Below are positions 58,183 to 64,000 of a DNA stretch of 64,000 bases, piece after piece. Below the pieces are notes generated by a model that was not told the origin of the DNA, made no database searches, and saw only the letters and a program-made list of their open reading frames with translations. The DNA lies in the NCBI RefSeq assembly GCF_003688415.1, contig NZ_REFJ01000003.1, positions 186,001-250,000 of the forward strand, read 5' to 3'. A program made the position numbers and the translations under genes. The number at the start of each line of letters is the position of its first letter. The first letter of the stretch is position 1. Origin of the DNA: Umboniibacter marinipuniceus. Lineage in GTDB: Bacteria > Pseudomonadota > Gammaproteobacteria > Pseudomonadales > DSM-25080.

Positions 58183-59454
58183 ATGAACATATTAGTTATT
58201 GGTAGTGGCGGTAGAGAGCACGCCCTTGCATGGAAGTGTGCTCAAAGCCCACTCGCAGAGAACGTATTCGTTGCCCCCGGCAATGCGGGTACTGCACTAG
58301 ACGCACAGCTGAGCAACGTTAGCTTGGACGTCAGCAATCATGCTGAAGCCATTCGGTGGGCCAAGGAAAACAAGATTGGCCTAACTATTGTTGGTCCTGA
58401 GCAGCCTTTGGTTGACGGTATTGTTGATGCCTTCGAAGCTGAGGGGCTCGCAATTTTTGGACCGCGCGCAGGCGCAGCGCAGCTGGAAGGATCCAAACAG
58501 TTCGCCAAGGATTTCTTAGCTCGCCACCAGATTCCAACGGCTTTCTATGAAGTCTTTACAGAAGTTGCCCCAGCGCATGCTTATATTGATGAGAAAGGCG
58601 CGCCAATTGTTGTGAAGGCCGATGGTTTAGCAGCCGGAAAAGGCGTGGTAGTAGCTCAGACTGCCGACGAAGCGAAGCAAGCCGTCACAGATATGCTCCA
58701 AGACAACGCCTTCGGCGATGCCGGAAGCCGAGTAGTCATCGAAGAGTTTCTCGCTGGTGAAGAGGCCTCGTTCATCGTCATGGTCGACGGTGAAGATGTG
58801 CTACCCATGGCTACCAGCCAAGATCATAAAGCACGTGACAATGGTGATTTAGGACCGAATACCGGCGGCATGGGTGCCTACTCACCTGCACCGTTAGTGG
58901 ATGAAGCCATGCACCAGCGAGTAATGAAAGAGGTCATCTACCCAACAGTGAAAGGTATGAATGCCGAGGGTAACTACTTCCGTGGCTTCCTTTATGCTGG
59001 TTTGATGATTGATGCTGATGGTGTCCCTAAGGTTTTGGAGTTCAACGTTCGCTTTGGTGACCCTGAAACCCAACCTATCATGTCTCGCATGAAGAGTGAC
59101 CTTGTGGCTCACTGCTTAGCAGCAACTCAAGGTTCTCTAGCAAGCGAATCCGCTGAGTGGGACCAACGCTATGCACTAGGGGTTGTTATGGCCGCCGGTG
59201 GATATCCGTTTAGCTATGCCAAGTCGCGTGTTATCTCAGGTATCGAAGAGGCTGACACCGTCAGCAAGGTTTTCCATGCAGGCACTGCTATGCAAGGCGA
59301 TGATGTCGTGACCTCTGGCGGGCGAGTACTGTGTGTTGTTGCACTTGGCCACAACGTTGCCGAGGCACAGCAAGCCGCCTACAACGGCGTAGCGAAAATC
59401 AGTTGGGAAGATGAGTACCACCGAACTGATATCGGCTTCAAAGCCATTCGTTAA
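58183..59454 (+). CDS. purD: Phosphoribosylamine-glycine ligase
   Basis: 423 residues, ATP-grasp enzyme of purine synthesis. VIGSGGREHALAWK, GPEQPLVDGI, DHKARDNGDLGPNTGGMGAYSP and LEFNVRFGDPETQ are present. AAGGAG precedes the ATG. Confidence 0.97.
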   Translation: MNILVIGSGGREHALAWKCAQSPLAENVFVAPGNAGTALDAQLSNVSLDVSNHAEAIRWAKENKIGLTIVGPEQPLVDGIVDAFEAEGLAIFGPRAGAAQLEGSKQFAKDFLARHQIPTAFYEVFTEVAPAHAYIDEKGAPIVVKADGLAAGKGVVVAQTADEAKQAVTDMLQDNAFGDAGSRVVIEEFLAGEEASFIVMVDGEDVLPMATSQDHKARDNGDLGPNTGGMGAYSPAPLVDEAMHQRVMKEVIYPTVKGMNAEGNYFRGFLYAGLMIDADGVPKVLEFNVRFGDPETQPIMSRMKSDLVAHCLAATQGSLASESAEWDQRYALGVVMAAGGYPFSYAKSRVISGIEEADTVSKVFHAGTAMQGDDVVTSGGRVLCVVALGHNVAEAQQAAYNGVAKISWEDEYHRTDIGFKAIR

Positions 59455-59474
59455 AGGCGAAAGCCAAAAGCAAT

Positions 59475-59502
59475 AAAAAAGCAGCCAATGGCTGCTTTTT
59501 TT
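59475..59502. terminator. Bidirectional terminator between purD and crp
   Basis: GCAGCC-AAT-GGCTGC flanked by A-run and T-run, between converging genes. Confidence 0.92.
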
Positions 59503-59529
59503 ATTGGAACTTAGAAGGTAACAGGGTAA

Positions 59530-60174
59530 TCAGCGTGTACCGTAAACTACCATGGTCTTACCGCTAACGGAAACAAGCTCTTGCTCTTCTAGGTTCTTCA
59601 GTACACGACCTACCATTTCGCGCGAACAACCAACAATCCGACCAATCTCCTGACGTGTAATCTTGATCTGCATACCGTCTGGATGTGTCATCGCATCTGG
59701 CTGCTTAGCTAAATCAAGTAAGGTTCGAGCTACCCGACCAGTCACGTCTAAGAAAGCGAGATTACCCACTTTCTGAGTAGTTTCGCGAAGGCGATGCGCC
59801 ATCTGCTGACACAGAGCCTCTAAAACCTCTGGGTGTTGATGACTCACCTCGCGGAATCGAGCGAAACTGATCTCGGCGACTTCACATTCAGTTTTTGCAC
59901 GGACCCATGCAGAGCGAGTAGGCTCTTCGCTGAATAAGCCCATCTCACCAAAGAAGTCACCAGAATTAAGGTAAGCAACGATCATCTCGCGACCTTCGTC
60001 CTCATCTTCTATCAATACGGTAACGGAACCTTTGATAATAAAGTACAGCGCGTCGGGCCGATCACCAGCATAAATGACCGTACTCTTGGCAGGGTAACGG
60101 CGACGATGGCAGTGATTCAAGAAGTCGCTAAACTTGTCTACCGGCGAAATAATGGGCCGAAAACTTGAGACCAT
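59530..60174 (-). CDS. crp: cAMP-activated transcriptional regulator Crp/Vfr
   Basis: 214 residues. cAMP-binding pocket [22 protein letters not shown] with Glu77, Arg87 and Ser88 in place; helix-turn-helix at about 174-195 reads [20 protein letters not shown], the recognition helix being that of Crp (CSRETVGR in E. coli), so target sites should be TGTGA-N6-TCACA-like. Position next to osmC-coq7 and trpC is that of Pseudomonas vfr. Confidence 0.94.
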   Translation of the reverse strand: MVSSFRPIISPVDKFSDFLNHCHRRRYPAKSTVIYAGDRPDALYFIIKGSVTVLIEDEDEGREMIVAYLNSGDFFGEMGLFSEEPTRSAWVRAKTECEVAEISFARFREVSHQHPEVLEALCQQMAHRLRETTQKVGNLAFLDVTGRVARTLLDLAKQPDAMTHPDGMQIKITRQEIGRIVGCSREMVGRVLKNLEEQELVSVSGKTMVVYGTR

Positions 60175-60352
60175 ACGTATAGCTCCTAGGTTTAAAGTTA
60201 TTATTGTTTATCTTATCGCTATTATGAGATTAATCAAACTAACATGACCACTAGTTTCAGCGCTTAAATGATTTGTTTGTGAACTAGGCTCTAATTTTCT
60301 TTATGTTATATTAGCTTAAGTTAGTTAATTTATTGATTTGGAAGCAAAAAAA

Positions 60353-60778
60353 ATGGAATCGAAGCTAAGTTGGCAAGGTGGTGTCAAATTCTTGGCCACT
60401 GCTGGAAGTGGTCATCAAGTTCTTATGGATGGAGCCCCCAATGCCGGTGGAGAAAATGCCGGCGCACGCCCGATGGAACTCATCCTCATGGGGCTTTCGG
60501 GCTGTGCGAGCTTTGATGTAGTAGGAATTCTTAAGAAGGCAAAGCAAGATGTGGAAGCCGTAGATGTTGAGGTCAGTGCCAACCGAGCAGACGAAACGCC
60601 TGCCGTGTTCACCGATATCCATTTAACATTTATTGTTACTGGCCGTAACATTAAGGCTGCCCTAGTAGAACGCGCGGTTAAACTCTCCGCCGAAAAATAT
60701 TGCTCGGCTTCAATTATGCTGGCGCGAGGTGGTGTAAACATTACTCACGAAATTGTGATTAAGGAGCCCGCTGCATGA
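60353..60778 (+). CDS. OsmC family protein
   Basis: 141 residues from the ATG at 60353, eight bases after GGAAG. Pattern of the YhfA branch: a Cys in [13 protein letters not shown] and another in [11 protein letters not shown], which in OsmC/Ohr proteins reduce peroxides. It overlaps coq7 by four bases. A TGTGA half-site at about 60279 might serve Crp, but the second half is poor. Confidence 0.85.
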   Translation: MESKLSWQGGVKFLATAGSGHQVLMDGAPNAGGENAGARPMELILMGLSGCASFDVVGILKKAKQDVEAVDVEVSANRADETPAVFTDIHLTFIVTGRNIKAALVERAVKLSAEKYCSASIMLARGGVNITHEIVIKEPAA

Positions 60779-61413
60779 TAGCCCTTAGTGTTATTGATAA
60801 GTTCATTACTCAAAGTGATAGAGCGCTGCGAACCATAGCGGCAGGCGAACAGACTAGCGATAGACCGTCTCCAGCGAGGCAACAGCCTCATTGCGAAATG
60901 ACAGACTCCGAGCGCGCTCACGTCGCCGGCCTGATGCGCGTAAACCACGCAGGTGAAGTCTGTGCTCAAGCGCTCTATCAGGGCCAGGCTCTCACGGCAA
61001 AATTGCCGGAAGTTCGCCTAGAAATGGAACATGCTGCGGCTGAGGAAGTTGACCACCTAGTTTGGTGTGAAGAGCGCCTCAATGAGCTAGACGCGAAGCC
61101 AAGTATCCTCAATCCACTTTGGTATGGAATGTCATTTGCCATTGGAGCCACTGCTGGACTCGTCTCAGATAAGGTAAGCCTGGGCTTCGTTGCTGCAACC
61201 GAAGACCTAGTCTGCGGTCATCTGAGTTCTCACCTAGATAAAATTCCTGAAGACGATAAACGAACTCGAGCGGTATTGGAGCAAATGCATGAAGACGAAC
61301 TTCGTCATGGCGAAGCGGCATTGGCAGCCGGCGGCTATGAGTTCCCTGCGCCAATTAAACGCGGGATGTCAGAAGTGGCAAAAGTGATGACTACCTTGGC
61401 TTATCGCTGCTAA
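60775..61413 (+). CDS. coq7: 3-demethoxyubiquinol 3-hydroxylase
   Basis: Ubiquinone synthesis, the di-iron Coq7/UbiM-type step present where UbiF is absent. 212 residues: Glu in [45 protein letters not shown], and [12 protein letters not shown] give the carboxylate/His ligands. Starts with ATGA overlap on the OsmC gene. Confidence 0.93.
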   Translation: MIALSVIDKFITQSDRALRTIAAGEQTSDRPSPARQQPHCEMTDSERAHVAGLMRVNHAGEVCAQALYQGQALTAKLPEVRLEMEHAAAEEVDHLVWCEERLNELDAKPSILNPLWYGMSFAIGATAGLVSDKVSLGFVAATEDLVCGHLSSHLDKIPEDDKRTRAVLEQMHEDELRHGEAALAAGGYEFPAPIKRGMSEVAKVMTTLAYRC

Positions 61414-61463
61414 GCGCTGTACCAAAGCTCTAAACCAAGCCTCCGAAGCCATGAATTCCTGCG

Positions 61464-62267
61464 CTAAGCCGCAGGAAAGAATAACTTCGCCAACTGATGC
61501 CCTGGGTTCTCTGCTCGCATAAAGGCCTCACCAACCAAGAACGCGGAGACGTCATTCGCTCGCATCAATGCTACGTCTTCAGCCGTGTGAATACCACTTT
61601 CCGTGACCACCGTACAGTCTTCCGGAATGCGTTCAAGCAATGAAGTGGTGGTGGATAATGAGGTCTCAAAGTTGTGCAGATTACGATTATTAATCCCTAC
61701 TAAGCGTGGATTAACACGCAACGCAGATTCCAATTCATACTCGTCGTGAACTTCAATGAGTACATCCATACCCAGCGTTGTCGCCAAATTATGAAACTCA
61801 GCTAATTGCTCATCGCTAAGAATAGCAACAATGAGCAAAATACAGTCTGCCCCAAGCAATCTTGACTCCCAAATCTGGTAGGCATCCACCACAAAATCTT
61901 TGCGAAGGATAGGCAAGCTAACTTCTTCACGAGCCTGCTTAAGGTAGTCATCTGAGCCTTTAAAGAAAGCGATGTCGGTGAGTACTGATAAACAAGCGGC
62001 ACCGTGATCCTCATAGGCTCTAGCGATCTCCTTCGGAACGAAGTGTTCGCGAATAACACCCTTACTGGGAGATGCCTTCTTTACCTCGGCAATAATCCCA
62101 GCACCAAGTTCTGACGCGCGATCCTTCAGCTGCGTTACAAAACCGCGACACGGTGGCAGCCCAACCAGCATAGGCTCCAATTTATCTTGCGGCAAGAGTC
62201 GTTTACGCTCTTCAACTTCTAGCAACTTATGCGCGACAATTTTTTCTAATACCGTAGGTACGCTCAC
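61464..62267 (-). CDS. trpC: Indole-3-glycerol phosphate synthase
   Basis: 267 residues, monofunctional (no fused TrpF). KKASPSKGVIREHF is the phosphoribosyl-binding signature; LRKDFVVDAYQIWESRLLGAD and VGINNRNLHNFE follow. GTG start overlapping the trpD stop (GTGA). Confidence 0.96.
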   Translation of the reverse strand: MSVPTVLEKIVAHKLLEVEERKRLLPQDKLEPMLVGLPPCRGFVTQLKDRASELGAGIIAEVKKASPSKGVIREHFVPKEIARAYEDHGAACLSVLTDIAFFKGSDDYLKQAREEVSLPILRKDFVVDAYQIWESRLLGADCILLIVAILSDEQLAEFHNLATTLGMDVLIEVHDEYELESALRVNPRLVGINNRNLHNFETSLSTTTSLLERIPEDCTVVTESGIHTAEDVALMRANDVSAFLVGEAFMRAENPGHQLAKLFFPAA

Positions 62268-63295
62268 GAAAACTCCCCTAACAACTGACTAAACTCAGCT
62301 AATTCTTTTAATTTTTCACTCGCAACGCCCGAGGCAATGATATCTAAGGCGATGGTAACCCCCTCGGCAATGGAATCTGCAACACCGCCCACATAGAGCG
62401 CCGCACCAGCATTAAACGCAACCATCTGAGAAGCAGATTCATGATCGCCCTTCAATGCCTGCTGTAACATTGACAAACTCTCAGTTGGCCCATTAACACA
62501 CAACGCGCTGATATCAGTCAGCGCCTCTAACCCCACTTCGCTCGCGGATACTTCATACTCAGAGATCTTGCCATTACGAAGCTCTGCCACCGTGTTGTTG
62601 GCCGCTAAGGAGAATTCATCCAGCCCATCGCCTGAGTGCACCACAAGTGCGTGTTCTGATCCAAGCTCCTGAAGGGCCTGGGCAACCGGTACCACCCAAG
62701 CTTTATCAAACACGCCTACTAACTGACGGCGAACTGAGGCTGGATTGGTCAACGGACCGAGAAGATTAAAGACGGTGCGCACTCCCAATGCTTTTCGAGC
62801 GGGAATGGCATATTTCATAGACGGGTGATGGTTAATGGCAAACATGAAACCCAACCCGACTTCATCAATACATCTGGCCAGTGCGGGGCCCTGTAGCGTT
62901 AGATTCACACCAGCCGCTTCCAAAACATCGGCTGAGCCCGAGCTACTTGATACACTCCGATTACCGTGTTTAGCCACGGTTAATCCAGCTGCCGCAACCA
63001 CGACTGAGGCCGCTGTAGAAACATTGAAGAGATTAGCGCCATCACCGCCGGTGCCAACGATATCTACCGCATTGCCTGCCTTAATCACTACCGGTGACAT
63101 AAGACTACGCATAACGTCCGCTGCCGCTGCAATCTGACCCGGCGTTTCACCTCTTAGTCTTAGGGCAACCAAAAAACCGGAAATTAATTCATTTGATACT
63201 TCGCCGCTCATTAGCGATTGCATGGCCGCACGCATCTGATCATTACTTAGCGGTTGATTATTAAGTAAGCACTCTAGTGCTGCGTGTACCGCCAT
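62264..63295 (-). CDS. trpD: Anthranilate phosphoribosyltransferase
   Basis: 343 residues; VGTGGDGANLFNVST and KHGNRSVSSSSGSADVLEAAG are the PRPP-binding blocks. Start overlaps the trpG stop by one base (TAATG). Confidence 0.96.
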   Translation of the reverse strand: MAVHAALECLLNNQPLSNDQMRAAMQSLMSGEVSNELISGFLVALRLRGETPGQIAAAADVMRSLMSPVVIKAGNAVDIVGTGGDGANLFNVSTAASVVVAAAGLTVAKHGNRSVSSSSGSADVLEAAGVNLTLQGPALARCIDEVGLGFMFAINHHPSMKYAIPARKALGVRTVFNLLGPLTNPASVRRQLVGVFDKAWVVPVAQALQELGSEHALVVHSGDGLDEFSLAANNTVAELRNGKISEYEVSASEVGLEALTDISALCVNGPTESLSMLQQALKGDHESASQMVAFNAGAALYVGGVADSIAEGVTIALDIIASGVASEKLKELAEFSQLLGEFS

Positions 63296-63879
63296 TAGCG
63301 CGTCCCCTTCAAAAATAGTTCGAACTGATCATGGCCATGCTCAGACAGGATTGACTCTGGGTGGTATTGCACACCTTCAATATCTAATTCACGATGACGA
63401 ACCCCCATGATCTCCTCAATTTCACCGTTTTCGTCTTGGGTCCATGCCGTAATTTCTAGGCACTCAGGTACCGACGATTTATCAATCACCAAACTGTGAT
63501 AGCGGGTGGCAGTAAAGCCTTGCGGCAGGCCTGAAAAAACACCAACATTGCGATGAAAGATGGGGCTGGTCTTGCCATGCATCACTTGTGCAGCACGAAC
63601 AATCTTCCCACCAAACACTTGGCCAATACTTTGATGGCCTAAACACACGCCTAGAATTGGGAGTTTTCCCATAAAGTGCGCAATGACGGCCATTGAGACA
63701 CCGGCCTCATTAGGCGTACACGGCCCTGGCGAAATAATAATCTTCGCTGGATTCAGCGCCTCAATCTGTGCCACCGATAACTCATCATTACGAATGACCT
63801 TAACATCCGCCTTCAACTCGGCTAAATACTGCACAATGTTGTAGGTAAAGGAGTCATAGTTGTCGATCATCAAAATCAT
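63295..63879 (-). CDS. trpG: Anthranilate synthase component II (glutamine amidotransferase)
   Basis: 194 residues; nucleophile Cys79 in [15 protein letters not shown] and His/Glu in [12 protein letters not shown]. May also serve p-aminobenzoate synthesis. Overlaps trpE by four bases. Confidence 0.95.
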   Translation of the reverse strand: MILMIDNYDSFTYNIVQYLAELKADVKVIRNDELSVAQIEALNPAKIIISPGPCTPNEAGVSMAVIAHFMGKLPILGVCLGHQSIGQVFGGKIVRAAQVMHGKTSPIFHRNVGVFSGLPQGFTATRYHSLVIDKSSVPECLEITAWTQDENGEIEEIMGVRHRELDIEGVQYHPESILSEHGHDQFELFLKGTR

Positions 63880-64000
63880 TGCTGCCGCTCCTTTTTAGCC
63901 GATAGCATCGAGGCGGCGCGAAGCACAGCACGCGCCTTATTTCGGGTTTCTTGCCACTCCAAATCTGGCTGCGAATCCGCGACCACCCCAGCACCAGCCT
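63876..64000 (-). CDS. trpE: Anthranilate synthase component I, C-terminal fragment
   Basis: My minus-strand reading of the last 125 bases gives [17 protein letters not shown], then [13 protein letters not shown], and a stop that overlaps trpG as ATGA. GAG(I/V)VADS...P..E(W/Y)QET is the C-terminal block of TrpE/PabB enzymes. The bulk lies outside the window; gene order makes trpE rather than pabB likely. Confidence 0.85.
   Translation of the reverse strand, partial: AGAGVVADSQPDLEWQETRNKARAVLRAASMLSAKKERQQ

Noticed and set aside
60270-60300. Crp binding site upstream of the osmC-like gene
   Set aside because: Only one TGTGA half is present; the other half does not match.

Overview
The window is about 50% GC and reads as ordinary, densely packed chromosome of a gammaproteobacterium on the Pseudomonas/Cellvibrio side of the class. 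The arguments are a MvaT-type H-NS relative instead of H-NS, a CbrA/CbrB sensor-regulator pair next to dksA-gluQRS, a Vfr-like Crp next to osmC and coq7, and tpiA placed between glmM and secG. From memory of the Pseudomonas aeruginosa map, three blocks are collinear with it: dksA through pnp, nusA, ftsH and carA; dsbD through purD; and trp-crp-osmC-coq7. No phage, transposase, CRISPR array or defence island is visible.

Layout. 1-8.9 kb: mixed singletons (partial EamA transporter, MvaT-like protein, penicillin/AHL acylase family hydrolase, CysH, M28 lipoprotein peptidase), then slyD-rsuA-rsmC-like and a Rieske protein. 8.9-19.3 kb: sfsA, dksA, gluQRS, a 55-residue membrane protein, cbrA, cbrB, pcnB, folK, a deoxynucleoside kinase and panB; panC is not here. 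19.3-21.2 kb: a GNAT acetyltransferase and a thiolase. 21.2-36.9 kb, all minus strand: the transcription/translation supercluster read as ftsH-folP-glmM-tpiA-secG-tRNA-Leu-tRNA-fMet array-rimP-nusA-infB-rbfA-truB-rpsO-pnp. 37-42.4 kb: yhbY, then greA-carB-carA on the minus strand behind a leader with an attenuator-like terminator. 43-47.8 kb: a PfkB-family kinase, DNA polymerase II, a DUF2333 protein and a copper chaperone. 47.9-59.5 kb, plus strand: dsbD, aroQ, accB-accC, prmA, a zinc-ribbon/DUF3426 protein with a 25-fold 9-bp repeat, dusB-fis, purH-purD. 59.5-64 kb: crp (minus), osmC-coq7 (plus), and trpC-trpD-trpG-trpE (minus, trpE cut by the window end).

The most unusual stretch is 29.9-31.5 kb. 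It carries four identical initiator tRNA genes. Each is followed in the transcript by two roughly 100-bp repeats that contain the 3' half of the same tRNA with a changed anticodon region and a destroyed T-loop, including an encoded CCA. This resembles in principle the repeats behind tyrT in Escherichia coli. The array feeds into two tandem intrinsic terminators ahead of rimP-nusA-infB, so it is probably part of how that operon is controlled. Other points of interest are the carAB leader with a ten-codon mini-ORF, a LacI/GntR-type palindrome between cbrA and cbrB, the lack of room for a crcZ RNA after cbrB, and a gluQRS start codon lying directly in the U-tract of the dksA terminator.
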